Shown piece after piece: positions 19,292 to 28,163 of a stretch of 64,000 bases of DNA. Where the stretch lies: contig NC_014551.1 of NCBI RefSeq assembly GCF_000196735.1, positions 1,173,001 to 1,237,000 of the forward strand, in the 5' to 3' direction. Position 1 is the stretch's first letter. The number at the start of each line of letters is the position of its first letter. Made by a program: the position numbers and the translations under genes. This DNA is from Bacillus amyloliquefaciens DSM 7 = ATCC 23350 (GTDB taxonomy: Bacteria > Bacillota > Bacilli > Bacillales > Bacillaceae). Below the pieces are notes generated by a model. That model was not told where the DNA came from, ran no database searches, and worked only from the letters and a program-made list of their open reading frames with translations.

Positions 19292-20035
19292 ATGACCGAA
19301 TACGAAACATGCGCGCAGCTTGCCGAGGCGCATTTTCCTTTATATAAACAAACTTTTTCATCCCTGCCGCCAAAAAACAGGCAGGCCGCATGGGCTGTGC
19401 TTGCTTTGTTTCATGAAGCTGAGAAGCTTGCGGATGTTCAGGAATTTGAGGGATTTGAACAGGCGGCACAAGACGTTTTGAACGGGACAAGCCCCGAAGG
19501 CTTTTTGTGGGAGGCGCTCGCCGACGTGCGGCAGCAATTTGGGCTGGAAGAAGAGCCGTTCTGTGAGTTTATCGCCGGCCAAAGGTCTGACAGAGAAAAA
19601 GAGACCTATCAAGAGTTTGATGACCTGCTGATGTACGCGGGCCAAACAGGCGGAGCGCTCGGTCTGCTTCTGCTGCCGGTTTGCGCGCGCCGAAATCAAG
19701 AGAAGCTCCGCCATGCTGCTGTTTCATTAGGAGCCGCCGTTCAGCTGACCCGGGTTCTCACTGGGATTCATACGGATGAGCGGATGAAAAAGCGTCTTCC
19801 GCGTCAGGTGATGGAACAATTCGGCTATACGGAAGAAGAGCTGGAGAGACATACCATCAACAAAGCTTTTATGAATGTATGGGAGTATATCACTTTCGAA
19901 GCCGAGGCGTATTTCGAAGAGGCGTCTGAAGAGCTGGAGCTGTTTCCGTTATACTCAAGGCCGGCCGTTACCGGTTTGCTGGCACATTACCGGTCAGAGC
20001 TCGATGACATGAGAAAGCGGCTTACACAGGCATAA
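19292..20035 (+). CDS. yisP: YisP-like squalene/phytoene-synthase fold protein
   Basis: 247-residue protein of the head-to-head prenyl synthase fold. B. subtilis YisP is a farnesyl diphosphate phosphatase that makes farnesol and influences biofilms. Family landmarks are degraded here: the first Asp-rich region reads FHEAEKLAD (residues 40-48), and the second, normally QLTNxxRDxxED, reads QLTRVLTGIHTD (151-162), with the first Asp replaced by Gly158 and Glu by Thr161. GAGGAGT precedes the ATG. The assignment rests on position after asnO and on the helical pattern; synthase activity is unlikely. Confidence 0.75.
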   Translation: MTEYETCAQLAEAHFPLYKQTFSSLPPKNRQAAWAVLALFHEAEKLADVQEFEGFEQAAQDVLNGTSPEGFLWEALADVRQQFGLEEEPFCEFIAGQRSDREKETYQEFDDLLMYAGQTGGALGLLLLPVCARRNQEKLRHAAVSLGAAVQLTRVLTGIHTDERMKKRLPRQVMEQFGYTEEELERHTINKAFMNVWEYITFEAEAYFEEASEELELFPLYSRPAVTGLLAHYRSELDDMRKRLTQA

Positions 20036-20073
20036 AAAAACGCCCGGCTTCACAACGAAGCTTCGGGCGTTTA
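20034..20073. terminator. Bidirectional terminator between yisP and yisQ
   Basis: AAACGCCCG and CGGGCGTTT form a stem with a GCTTC/GAAGC-containing arm, flanked by A and T runs. Confidence 0.85.
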
Positions 20074-21438
20074 TGCAATCCCTTTTTGAATCCAAATCCG
20101 CGACTTCCATCTTCTGTACATGAGAATGCCTCTGACCCATTCATCCGCGATAAATGAAATCCAGATGCCCATAAGCCCCAATCCGAAATGGATGCCGAAC
20201 AGATAAGCGAGAGGCAGACCGATGCCCCACATGGAGATCATCGCCATATAGACGGGGAATTTTGCATCTCCGGCGGCCCGGAGCGAGTTGATGATAATGA
20301 CATTAAATGAACGGCCGGGCTCAAGAATGATCGTCATGGCAATCAGCATGCTCGCCGTCGTAATAATGTCAGGGCTGCTTGTGAAAATTCCGATCAGCTG
20401 CTTTGAAAACAAGGTCATGATAACGGATGTCAAAGCGGCAATGCCAAGCGCCCAGTACAGACTTTTCATGCAGCGGTCATAAGCGTCGTCAAACTGTTTG
20501 GCGCCGATATATCTGCCGATCAAAATCTGTGTGCCCTGGCTGATCGCCGTTCCGAACAGCAGGATAAACATCGTGATGTTTTGTGTATAAACCTTTGTTG
20601 TGAGCGCCTGGGCGCCCATGATGGCGATAAAATAAGTGACAACCATTTGTGAAATGTTATAAGACAGCTGTTCGCCGGCAGACGGAATCCCGATTTTCAA
20701 TAGTTTCCGCAAGTGCTCTTTATGAACGTGAAAGATCTTTTTCCATGTCAGACCGAGTCCGATGCGTTTTTTGACGATTACAATCATAGCAACTAACCCG
20801 ATGATCCGCGCGATGGACGTTGACATCGCAACCCCGGCGACGCCTAACACCGGCAGGCCGAGCGGTCCGAAGATGACAAGAAAGTTTCCGGCGATATTTA
20901 AAATATTCATCCCGATCGTAACGAACATCGTATCCTTCGTATGACCGTAGCTTTTTAAAATGGCGCTGAACGTCATAATCAGGGCCTGAATGAATGACAG
21001 CCCGCCGACCACCTGTAAAAAGACTTTGGCATCGGGCATCAATTCATTGGAAAGACCCATAACATGAAGCATCGGAACGGCCGCGAAAAACACGGCGGCG
21101 CTGATGGCGAGACTGATGACAAAGTTCGCTCCTATCGAAACATAAGCCACTTCCTGCGCCTCTTTTTTCTGCTTAGAACCTAAAAACTGCGAAATCACAA
21201 TTGTCGTGCCCGTTGCGATAAAGCTGAACATCACGATAATTAAATTTAAAATCTGATTGCTGACACCCACGGCCGCCACACTGTTGTCAGAGTATTGGCT
21301 AAGCATAAGAGTGTCGGCGTTTCCCATAAACATATATAATGAAACCTCAATAAATATCGGCCAAGTCAGCGCGTATAATGAGAGTTTGTGATCAGAGGAT
21401 TGTTTGAATGCAGTCCGTTTTAAAATCGCTTGTTTCAT
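20071..21438 (-). CDS. yisQ: YisQ, MATE-family efflux transporter
   Basis: 455-residue, 12-helix MATE (DinF/NorM superfamily) exporter, expected to expel cationic compounds using a Na+ or H+ gradient. The two symmetrical halves are visible, each with family stretches (LTWPIFIEVSLYMFMGNADTL at the start, LLKIGIPSAGEQLSYN at the start of half two). The frame stays open 10 codons upstream, but GGAAAGGGG fits only the ATG at 21438 (MKQAILKRTAF). It is divergent from the AraC-type yisR, which may control it. Confidence 0.92.
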   Translation of the reverse strand: MKQAILKRTAFKQSSDHKLSLYALTWPIFIEVSLYMFMGNADTLMLSQYSDNSVAAVGVSNQILNLIIVMFSFIATGTTIVISQFLGSKQKKEAQEVAYVSIGANFVISLAISAAVFFAAVPMLHVMGLSNELMPDAKVFLQVVGGLSFIQALIMTFSAILKSYGHTKDTMFVTIGMNILNIAGNFLVIFGPLGLPVLGVAGVAMSTSIARIIGLVAMIVIVKKRIGLGLTWKKIFHVHKEHLRKLLKIGIPSAGEQLSYNISQMVVTYFIAIMGAQALTTKVYTQNITMFILLFGTAISQGTQILIGRYIGAKQFDDAYDRCMKSLYWALGIAALTSVIMTLFSKQLIGIFTSSPDIITTASMLIAMTIILEPGRSFNVIIINSLRAAGDAKFPVYMAMISMWGIGLPLAYLFGIHFGLGLMGIWISFIADEWVRGILMYRRWKSRIWIQKGIA

Positions 21439-21494
21439 TTCTTTTAACCCCTTTCCTGACAAAATCAACGTTTAAAAGTGTACCTCCATTTTCT

Positions 21495-21500
21495 TATAAT
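21495..21500 (+). promoter_or_regulatory. Candidate -10 box of yisR
   Basis: A perfect TATAAT lies 60 nt before the yisR start. No good -35 is seen at 16-18 nt, so either an activator is needed or this is coincidence. Confidence 0.35.
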
Positions 21501-21560
21501 AAAAAGGGAGAGAAACGAAACTTCTTGCAAAAATCCGACTTAAAAAGGAGGGCCGAAAAT

Positions 21561-22424
21561 ATGTCCTTTCTCGAGTTCACAGTCCCTCCGTTCCCGGTCT
21601 TTATCGCTGCGGGAGAAGGGACGTTCAAAAAAGGCGAAACCCATGTGAGACGGGTCTTCCCGGTGTTTGATCTGCTGTATGTGAAAAAAGGCGTCCTCTA
21701 CATTACAGAAGACGAAAACGCCTTTTCCGTAGAAGCCGGAGAATATATTCTGCTTTCTCCTGGCCTTGAACATTACGGGACAAAAGGAAGTGAAGAAACG
21801 ACATCCTATTCGTGGCTTCATTTTGAGGGAACGGCATATGAGGTGACGGAAACAACCGGGAATAACTGGGCGGAGCTGAGGCGGAAAAAAGGCAGCTTTG
21901 AAGAGCCGGCCCGCTACCGCCTGTCCCTGCCGCAAAAAGGTAAGGTGAGGCGCCCGCAGTTTATGGCCGGGCAATTCAGCGTCCTGACTGATGACAGCGC
22001 AGAGAACTCCGATCTGCCGCTCAGAAAGCAGATTCTGTTTGAAGAGCTGCTGCTTCATCTTCAAAAGGAAGCGTTCCAAATACCGTCCGCAAAGGAAAGA
22101 GTCGCATGGGAGGCCGCCCGGTATCTGCAGGAGCACTATCAGGAGAAAACCACCATCAAAGCGCTCTCTTCGGCTCTTCATTACAACCAAGACTACGTGA
22201 CCCGCTGTATGCAGCAGGTGCTCGGCGTTACGCCCGGCCAGTATACGAACAAAGTCAGAATGACGGAGGCGAAGCGTCTTTTGTCCGCCACAAATGACAA
22301 AATGGGGGCAATCGCAGACGCCATCGGCATGGAGGACCCGACCTATTTTTCTAAACTGTTCAAACAGATTGAAGGCATTACGCCGCTTGAATACCGCAAA
22401 TTCGTAAGCAGGAAAACGGACTGA
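21561..22424 (+). CDS. yisR: YisR, AraC-family transcriptional regulator
   Basis: 287 residues: an N-terminal cupin-like sensor domain (VFDLLYVKKGVLYITEDE, YILLSPGLEHYG, WLHFEG) and a C-terminal pair of AraC-type helix-turn-helices (TTIKALSSALHYNQDYVTRCMQQ, then MGAIADAIGMEDPTYFSKLFKQ, with the signature GITPLEYRK). The frame is open 51 codons further upstream, but AGGAGG is placed for the ATG at 21561. The effector is unknown. It is divergent from yisQ and 35 nt before degA. Confidence 0.92.
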   Translation: MSFLEFTVPPFPVFIAAGEGTFKKGETHVRRVFPVFDLLYVKKGVLYITEDENAFSVEAGEYILLSPGLEHYGTKGSEETTSYSWLHFEGTAYEVTETTGNNWAELRRKKGSFEEPARYRLSLPQKGKVRRPQFMAGQFSVLTDDSAENSDLPLRKQILFEELLLHLQKEAFQIPSAKERVAWEAARYLQEHYQEKTTIKALSSALHYNQDYVTRCMQQVLGVTPGQYTNKVRMTEAKRLLSATNDKMGAIADAIGMEDPTYFSKLFKQIEGITPLEYRKFVSRKTD

Positions 22425-22459
22425 CCTAAAACCAGAGAACAGAAGAGGGATTAGTAAGC

Positions 22460-23485
22460 ATGAAAATGACAATTTACGATGTGGCCGAAAAGGCGGGCGT
22501 CTCCATTTCGACCGTCTCGCGGGTCATCAACAACACGGGGAGGATCAGTGACAAAACACGGCGGATGGTGCTCCGTGTCATGGAGGAGATGGACTATCAT
22601 CCGAATGTTCACGCATCCGCTTTGACGGGCAAAAAGACGAATATGATCGGCCTGATCACCCCGGATATTTCAAATCCGTTTTTCGGGGAACTGGCGAAAA
22701 GCATTGAAGACAGTGCCGGTGTCCTTGGGTTTCATATCATTATCTGCAGCACGGATTACCAGCCTGAAAAAGAAACGAAGTATTTCTCCATGCTGCGGCA
22801 GAAGCAGGCGGACGGCATTATTTTCGCGACGGGGCTTGATCATGATGACAGCGTCACGGCGCTTGATGATATTGTGAAATCAGGCACCCCGCTTGCGATG
22901 ATCACTCAGGATAAACCGCTCGCGCCGATGGACGTCGTCATTATCGATGATTTTCTCGGCGGCTATACGGCGGCTCAACACCTTATATCTTTAGGCCATA
23001 AAAAGATCGCCTGTATCGTCGGCAACGGCTCGACCACGGGTGAAAGAGACAGAATCAAAGGTTTTCAAAAAGCGATGCGTCAAGCGGGGATGACACTCGA
23101 TGAATCGCTCATCATTCCGACGGAATATTCGCTGGAAAGCGGAAAACAGGCAGCGGCCGAGCTGTTTGACAGAGACCTTCCGACCGCCGTTTTCGCTTTT
23201 AATGATGTGTTATCGTGCGCGGCAATACAGGCTGCGCGCTCCCGGGGCATTCGGGTGCCGGAAGACTTGTCCGTCATCGGCTTTGACAATACCATTCTCG
23301 CTGAGATGACGGCTCCTCCGCTCACGACGATTTCCCAGCCTATCCGCGAAATGGGGAGGCGCGTCGTTGAACTTCTCATTGATGAGATTCAAGGGAAGAA
23401 AAAAGCAAAAAGTAAAATTGTTTTATCTCCGGAACTTGTCATCAGGCAGTCTACGGCACCGGCAAAAACGCGCCCGCAGCAATGA
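22460..23485 (+). CDS. degA: DegA (IolQ), LacI-family repressor of iolX
   Basis: 341-residue LacI/GalR regulator. N-terminal HTH TIYDVAEKAGVSISTVSRVIN with hinge helix YHPNVHASAL, then a periplasmic-binding-protein-like core (GLITPDISNPFFGELAKSIE; VIGFDNTILAEM near the end). In B. subtilis this protein was first named for promoting degradation of PRPP amidotransferase and later shown, as IolQ, to repress the downstream scyllo-inositol dehydrogenase gene. Two LacI-type palindromes lie in the following intergenic region. GAGGGAT precedes the ATG. A terminator overlaps the last codons. Confidence 0.93.
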   Translation: MKMTIYDVAEKAGVSISTVSRVINNTGRISDKTRRMVLRVMEEMDYHPNVHASALTGKKTNMIGLITPDISNPFFGELAKSIEDSAGVLGFHIIICSTDYQPEKETKYFSMLRQKQADGIIFATGLDHDDSVTALDDIVKSGTPLAMITQDKPLAPMDVVIIDDFLGGYTAAQHLISLGHKKIACIVGNGSTTGERDRIKGFQKAMRQAGMTLDESLIIPTEYSLESGKQAAAELFDRDLPTAVFAFNDVLSCAAIQAARSRGIRVPEDLSVIGFDNTILAEMTAPPLTTISQPIREMGRRVVELLIDEIQGKKKAKSKIVLSPELVIRQSTAPAKTRPQQ

Positions 23486-23498
23486 GGCGCGTTTTTTT
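23464..23498 (+). terminator. Terminator overlapping the degA stop codon
   Basis: AAACGCGCC and GGCGCGTTT flank an 11-nt loop holding the degA stop codon, followed by a run of T. The 5' arm is coding sequence. Confidence 0.85.
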
Positions 23499-23552
23499 CT
23501 GTGAAAAACATTGTCAAACGAGTGAAAAGCATTGTAAAATAAAATCAGCTTT

Positions 23553-23570
23553 TGGGAAAGCGCTTGCGCA
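23553..23570. promoter_or_regulatory. LacI-type operator upstream of iolX (site 1)
   Basis: GGGAAAGCGCTTGCGCA is centred on the palindrome AAGCGCTT with G-C core, the typical LacI-family half-site arrangement. It is the likely IolQ/DegA site upstream of the iolX promoter. Confidence 0.65.
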
Positions 23571-23600
23571 AAACAAAATAAGCAATCAGCTTACATTATA

Positions 23601-23618
23601 AATAAAGCGCTTTTTCAA
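23601..23618. promoter_or_regulatory. LacI-type operator upstream of iolX (site 2)
   Basis: ATAAAGCGCTTTTTCA carries the perfect AAAGCGCTTT core, like site 1 and 45-50 nt away from it. The spacing of about 4.5 helical turns would allow looping, which is inference. Confidence 0.65.
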
Positions 23619-23648
23619 TGATGATTATGAAAGAATGATAGATGAAAA

Positions 23649-23681
23649 AAAGCAAGTTTAATAAGAGAAACCGCTTGCTTT
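23649..23681 (+). repeat. Inverted repeat in the iolX leader
   Basis: AAAGCAAG and CTTGCTTT are perfect complements separated by 17 nt, 40 nt before the iolX start. It may form an RNA hairpin or, through its ACCGCTTGC segment, be a third weak LacI-type half-site. Confidence 0.5.
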
Positions 23682-23721
23682 AACGCGGCATGCGGCCTCA
23701 AGGTAAAAGGAGCGGAGATAT

Positions 23722-24753
23722 ATGACAGATCAAATCAGATGTGCGGTGCTGGGATTAGGGCGATTAGGATTTTTTCATGCAAAGCATTTAGTCAGCGAAG
23801 TTCGGGGAGCCGAGCTTGCGGCCGTCTGTGACCCAATGAAGGGGAAGGCGGAAGCGTGTGCGAAAGAATTAGGAATCGCCAAATGGACGGAAAATCCGAA
23901 TGATCTGCTGGAAGATGAGGCGATTGACGCCGTCATCATTGTCACCCCGACAAGCACACATGCGGAAATGATTACCAAGGCCGCTGAAAACGGAAAGCAC
24001 ATCTTTGTTGAAAAGCCGCTGACCCTTAGTCTTGAGGAATCTAAAGAAGTCATGAAAAAAATCGAAGAAACGGGCGTCATCTGCCAGGTCGGGTTTATGA
24101 GGCGGTTTGACCCGGCTTACGCCGACGCGAAAAGAAGAATTGACGCCGGAGAAATCGGCAACCCCATTTATTATAAAGGGTTTACGAGAGATCAAGGCGC
24201 ACCGCCCGCTGAATTTATCAAACATAGCGGAGGGCTTTTCATTGACTGTTCCATTCATGATTACGACATCGCGAGATATCTCATGAATGCCGAGGTTACG
24301 TCCGTCAGCGGGCACGGGAGAATTTTAAAGCACCCGTTCATGGAGGAATGCGGCGATGTTGATCAGGCGTTAACGTATCTTGAGTTTGACTCAGGCGCGG
24401 CCGGCGATGTGGAGGCAAGCCGAAATTCTCCGTACGGCCATGACATCCGCGCCGAAATTATCGGCACGACGGGAAGCATTTTAGTCGGTACGCTGCGGAA
24501 AAGCCATGTTACCGTTTTAACGCAGTCTGGCAGCAGCTACGAAATTATCCCGGATTTTCAAGCCCGCTTTAAAGACGCATATCGTCTGGAGCTTGAGCAC
24601 TTTGCCGAATGTGTGAAAAAAGGGGAAACTCCGATTGTGACAGACGTTGATGCAGCGATTAACTTAGAAATCGGGATCGCCGCGACGGAATCTTTTAAAA
24701 CCGGAAGGGCTGTAAAGCTTACCCCGGGCGCTTCCAGCTATGCCGGGTTGTGA
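23722..24753 (+). CDS. iolX: IolX (YisS), NAD-dependent scyllo-inositol dehydrogenase
   Basis: 343-residue Gfo/Idh/MocA oxidoreductase. It oxidises scyllo-inositol to scyllo-inosose, letting it enter myo-inositol breakdown. N-terminal Rossmann fold with VLGLGRLGFFHA; the conserved EKP motif with catalytic Lys98; FIDCSIHDYD with D175 and H179, the catalytic acid pair of the family. AAAGGAG precedes the ATG. It is separated from degA by a 236-nt regulatory region with operator palindromes, matching IolQ repression. Confidence 0.92.
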   Translation: MTDQIRCAVLGLGRLGFFHAKHLVSEVRGAELAAVCDPMKGKAEACAKELGIAKWTENPNDLLEDEAIDAVIIVTPTSTHAEMITKAAENGKHIFVEKPLTLSLEESKEVMKKIEETGVICQVGFMRRFDPAYADAKRRIDAGEIGNPIYYKGFTRDQGAPPAEFIKHSGGLFIDCSIHDYDIARYLMNAEVTSVSGHGRILKHPFMEECGDVDQALTYLEFDSGAAGDVEASRNSPYGHDIRAEIIGTTGSILVGTLRKSHVTVLTQSGSSYEIIPDFQARFKDAYRLELEHFAECVKKGETPIVTDVDAAINLEIGIAATESFKTGRAVKLTPGASSYAGL

Positions 24754-24765
24754 TAGATTCGAAGA

Positions 24766-24800
24766 GAAAAAGCAAAGGCTCAGCATGCCTTTGCTTTTTT
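24766..24800. terminator. Terminator between iolX and yisT
   Basis: AAAAGCAAAGG and CCTTTGCTTTT form a strong stem with a GCTCAGCATG-type loop and flanking A/T runs. Its right arm covers the last codons of yisT. Confidence 0.8.
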
Positions 24801-25292
24801 ATGATTCGTCTGAAAAAAAATGTAGTCAGTCGGCACGCCTTTATATCCCATTTGATGAAGCATCGCGCTTATGTTGCCGCGATGGTATGTGCCGTGATTC
24901 ACAACATGCCGGATCACATCTGCATATGTCGTCTTCAGCGTTCCCAGGCGCGGGTGAGAAATAGAGATCGGACCTTCTGGATTCTCCAGTACTTTTAAAA
25001 ATCGGCTGTAATCTTCGTACTGCTCTGTCATTCTATGTTCAATCGCCCCCAAATCTCCGCCAAGCTTTTCAAATTGATCAAATCGCGAGACGATTTGTTC
25101 GTAAGTTTCTCCGTAAAGCACGTGAAGCCAGATGTAATCGGCCCGGCATATATGCACAAGCACGGCGTTCACGGTCGGGAAAACACTTTTCAGTTCCTGC
25201 TGTAAGCTTGCCGCGGGCATGGTCTTCAGGTGCTGAATGACTTGCTCATTCGCCCACCTGTGGTAGTGATGCAGCTTTAGAATCTCTGACAT
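24780..25292 (-). CDS. yisT: YisT, DinB-family protein
   Basis: 170-residue DinB/YfiT-like four-helix-bundle protein. The family's metal-binding histidines appear as His in LVHICRADYIW and the H-x3-H pair in NHGTYHRGNI. Some members are bacillithiol- or mycothiol-dependent transferases; the substrate here is unknown. The frame is open upstream, but GGGGGAA fits the ATG at 25292 (MSEILKLHHYH). It lies 55 nt behind yisU on the same strand and probably shares its transcript. Confidence 0.85.
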   Translation of the reverse strand: MSEILKLHHYHRWANEQVIQHLKTMPAASLQQELKSVFPTVNAVLVHICRADYIWLHVLYGETYEQIVSRFDQFEKLGGDLGAIEHRMTEQYEDYSRFLKVLENPEGPISISHPRLGTLKTTYADVIRHVVNHGTYHRGNISAMLHQMGYKGVPTDYIFFQTNHKKAKAC

Positions 25293-25347
25293 TCCAATTC
25301 CCCCTTTTCCCTTCGGTACATTCAACATGACTTGCCGGAACTCCTTT

Positions 25348-25956
25348 TTATCGGAGCAAAAGCGCCGCAAAATAAACAGCCGCCCCCCACATCACCAATG
25401 CCGAGCATTTATTCAGGATGCCGAGCAGCCGGCCGCCCGAATCCGCCGTTTGGACGAGCCGTCCCGCAAATGCCAGTCCGGCGAACCAAACCCAGGAAAC
25501 CGCAATACAAGCACCGGCAAACAGCCATTTATCAATTCCCGGGTAGGCGGCGGAGCTCGTGCCGATGACACTGACGGTATCCAAGATCGCATGGGGGTTC
25601 AAAAGGGACACCACGGCTGCCATGGCTGCCTGTTTTTTTGCCGTGAAAACCGTTTTTTTCGCCTGTTCGGCCTGCGGCTTGCTTCGCCAAGTCTGCCAGC
25701 CTAAAAAACTGAGAAACAAAAAGCCGCAAATAAGCATGACAGTCCGGAAGACAGGAATCTCCGCAATAATCACTGACACGCCTGCGACGGCGGCGGTGAT
25801 GAGAATCGTATCGCATACCGCGGCGGCTATCACTGCGGGGAACGCCTGCCACACATGTTTCTGCCAGGCTCCCTGCTGAAAAATAAATACGTTTTGCGCG
25901 CCTAATGGCAAGATAAGGCCGAAAGCGAGCATCACTCCGTGAAAAATGGCATTCAT
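25348..25956 (-). CDS. yisU: YisU, LysE-family amino-acid exporter
   Basis: 202-residue membrane protein of the LysE/ArgO type with about six helices and the family signature FGLILPLGAQNVFIFQQG near residue 12, and SLLNPHAILDTVSVIGT in the middle. It probably exports a basic amino acid. The frame runs open for 81 codons upstream, but GGAGG is placed for MNAIFHG at 25956. It is divergent from the MocR-type regulator yisV, a common arrangement for a regulated exporter. Confidence 0.9.
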   Translation of the reverse strand: MNAIFHGVMLAFGLILPLGAQNVFIFQQGAWQKHVWQAFPAVIAAAVCDTILITAAVAGVSVIIAEIPVFRTVMLICGFLFLSFLGWQTWRSKPQAEQAKKTVFTAKKQAAMAAVVSLLNPHAILDTVSVIGTSSAAYPGIDKWLFAGACIAVSWVWFAGLAFAGRLVQTADSGGRLLGILNKCSALVMWGAAVYFAALLLR

Positions 25957-26081
25957 ATCATAAATTCCTCCAATCATCAGCTGAATCTCATTGTAGACGG
26001 ATCGTGTGCTGATGTCTCCGGCCATTTGGTTGGTATCTGAACCAGCCAAATGTATAATAAGTAAAAAAGGAGGGGTGCCGT

Positions 26082-27527
26082 ATGAAGAGCTGGCGTCCGG
26101 ATCGGGAGTCATACATACCGCTTTATCTCCAGATCGAACAGCATATGAAAGAAAAAATACTTCACGGGGAATGGACGATCGGTACGAAAATCCCCTCACA
26201 AAGAAAGCTGGCTGAGGAGCTTCAAGTCAATCGAAGCACAGTGACGGCAGCAATTGATGAGTTGATCGCACAAGGTCTTCTGGAAGGAAAAAGCGGGGGA
26301 GGCACAAAAGTCGTCAACAATACGTGGAGCGTCATGGCAGCGGCTAAGCCCCTTGATTGGAGCACATACGTTACATCGGGAAGTCATCAGCCGAATTCAG
26401 CCTTGATTCAGGCCATTAATCAAAACGAGCCGCGTCCGGATCTGATTCGGCTGGGAACGGGTGAGCTGAGTTCGGAGCTGCTTCCTGAGCAAGAGATGGC
26501 CGAACTGTTCCGTGAAGCGGGGACTGAAATCTTTGCGCTCGGCTATGAGGAACCGAAGGGCAGCTTGAAGCTTCGGCAATGCGTCTCGGAACATTTAAAA
26601 ACAAAGGGCATTTACGCGTCTCCGGCATCCATCTTAATCGTCTCAGGGGCGCTGCAGGCGCTTCAGCTCATTTCAATCGGGCTGTTAAAACCAAACTCCG
26701 TCATGCTGACTGAAAATCCGTCGTATCTTCATTCCCTGCGTGTGTTTCAATCAGCCGGCATCAGGCTTAAGGGGGTGCCGATGGATGAGAACGGAATCAA
26801 AACGGATCACCTTCCCGCTTACGGATGGCAATACGAAGCAGGGCTGCTGTACACCATTCCGTCATTTCAAAATCCGACGGGAACGGTGATGTCATATAAG
26901 CGGCGGAAAGATCTTATCGCGCTCGCAAGAAATCAACGCCTGCCTGTCATTGAAGATGACGCGTACGGTGATTTATGGATCGATAAAGAACCGCCGCCTC
27001 CGTTGAAATCTATGGACGGTGAGGGAAACGTGCTGTATATCGGCACGCTGTCAAAAACCGTAAGCCCGGGTCTGCGCATCGGATGGGCCGTCGCCCCTGA
27101 GCCGGTTGCAGACAGGCTTGCCGATATTAAAATGCAGACGGATTACGGCTCCAGCGCGTTATCTCAATGGGCGGCATGCCAATGGCTGTCAAACGGCCGC
27201 TATGAAACGCGTCTCTTGCGTCTCAGAAAGGAACTCAAAATCAGGAGAGATGCGGCATTGCATTTTCTTGAGAAATACGCGGGAGATATTGCGGAGTGGC
27301 ATGTACCGGAGGGAGGCTTTTATATTTGGGTCACCTTTCATAAAGCGTTCGCCGTTCAAACGTTTTTCACCCGTGCACTGGAGGCCGGCGTGCTGATCAA
27401 TCCGGGAGCTCTTTACCTTCCCGAAGCCCGGCAAAGTCTGCGTCTTTCCTATTCGTACGCATCCTTGCCGGACTTGGAAAAAGGCATTCAAACGATAGCG
27501 GACATCGCCCGCCGTTTCGTTTTGTAG
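26082..27527 (+). CDS. yisV: YisV, MocR/GntR-type regulator with aminotransferase domain
   Basis: 481-residue MocR-family protein. N-terminal GntR winged helix (residues about 10-75: YIPLYLQIEQHMKEKI, PSQRKLAEELQVNRSTVTAA) fused to a fold-type I PLP domain. The PLP-lysine region TLSKTVSPGLRIGW, the YTIPSFQNPTG cofactor loop and EDDAYGDLW are all intact, so PLP binding is likely. It is divergent from the LysE-type exporter yisU, the most probable target. GGAGGGG precedes the ATG. Confidence 0.92.
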   Translation: MKSWRPDRESYIPLYLQIEQHMKEKILHGEWTIGTKIPSQRKLAEELQVNRSTVTAAIDELIAQGLLEGKSGGGTKVVNNTWSVMAAAKPLDWSTYVTSGSHQPNSALIQAINQNEPRPDLIRLGTGELSSELLPEQEMAELFREAGTEIFALGYEEPKGSLKLRQCVSEHLKTKGIYASPASILIVSGALQALQLISIGLLKPNSVMLTENPSYLHSLRVFQSAGIRLKGVPMDENGIKTDHLPAYGWQYEAGLLYTIPSFQNPTGTVMSYKRRKDLIALARNQRLPVIEDDAYGDLWIDKEPPPPLKSMDGEGNVLYIGTLSKTVSPGLRIGWAVAPEPVADRLADIKMQTDYGSSALSQWAACQWLSNGRYETRLLRLRKELKIRRDAALHFLEKYAGDIAEWHVPEGGFYIWVTFHKAFAVQTFFTRALEAGVLINPGALYLPEARQSLRLSYSYASLPDLEKGIQTIADIARRFVL

Positions 27528-27536
27528 TTCAGGGGA

Positions 27537-28163
27537 TTACGTCACGATGGCTCCGAGCGCTTCTGCGAATGTAACGGCCTGCGCCGGAGAGATGCGGCAT
27601 CCTTTCAGCTTATCAAGTGAGACGTGCAGGTGATCAAATGTGCACGTACTGATATCCATGTTAAAAAGGGACGTGCCGATGAAGTTTGCGCCGTTCAGAT
27701 CACATGCGTTAAGTTCTGTGTGTTCAAGGGCGGCATCATTCCACTCGCTTTCTAAAAGAGCGCACGTGTCAAACCGGACATGCTTCATATTGGAATAGCT
27801 GAACGAGCTGTAATTTGCGAGGCAGTCTTCAAACCGCACATTGCGCATAGCGGAATCCGCCAAGTTCAGGCCGAGAAGTTTTGAATGCTGAAAGACCGTT
27901 CTATGGATGATGCTTCCGCTGAAATCAGCGTTTGAGAGATCACATTTTTCAAACAGAACATCCGTACATTCCATATGTCTGAAAGAGACATCTGTAAAAA
28001 CCATGTTTCTGAATATGACTTTTTCAGCGCGCAGGCTGTGCAGTTTTCCGCTTATGATTTCGTTTTCAATTATGACATCTTTGATCTGTTCGTCCTGAAG
28101 CGCTTTGGTGAAAGAAAGCACCGGCAATTCTTTCGGGATTTTCGGTTTTTGGATCGTATTCAT
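27537..28163 (-). CDS. yisX: YisX, pentapeptide-repeat protein
   Basis: 208-residue right-handed quadrilateral beta-helix protein. Pentapeptide units are clear: DLSNADFSG, NLADSAMRNVRF, HVRFDTCALLESEWNDAALEHTELNACDLNGANFIGTS. Some related proteins mimic DNA and protect gyrase (Qnr, MfpA), others have no known role; I cannot place this one. GGGAGT precedes the ATG. It converges on yisV with only 9 nt between stops and no terminator in the gap. Confidence 0.88.
   Translation of the reverse strand: MNTIQKPKIPKELPVLSFTKALQDEQIKDVIIENEIISGKLHSLRAEKVIFRNMVFTDVSFRHMECTDVLFEKCDLSNADFSGSIIHRTVFQHSKLLGLNLADSAMRNVRFEDCLANYSSFSYSNMKHVRFDTCALLESEWNDAALEHTELNACDLNGANFIGTSLFNMDISTCTFDHLHVSLDKLKGCRISPAQAVTFAEALGAIVT

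Noticed and set aside
21540-22472. Long minus-strand open frame (310 codons) opposite yisR
   Set aside because: Cys/Arg/His-rich composition, no ribosome-binding site, and yisR on the other strand has clear AraC motifs. It is a shadow frame.
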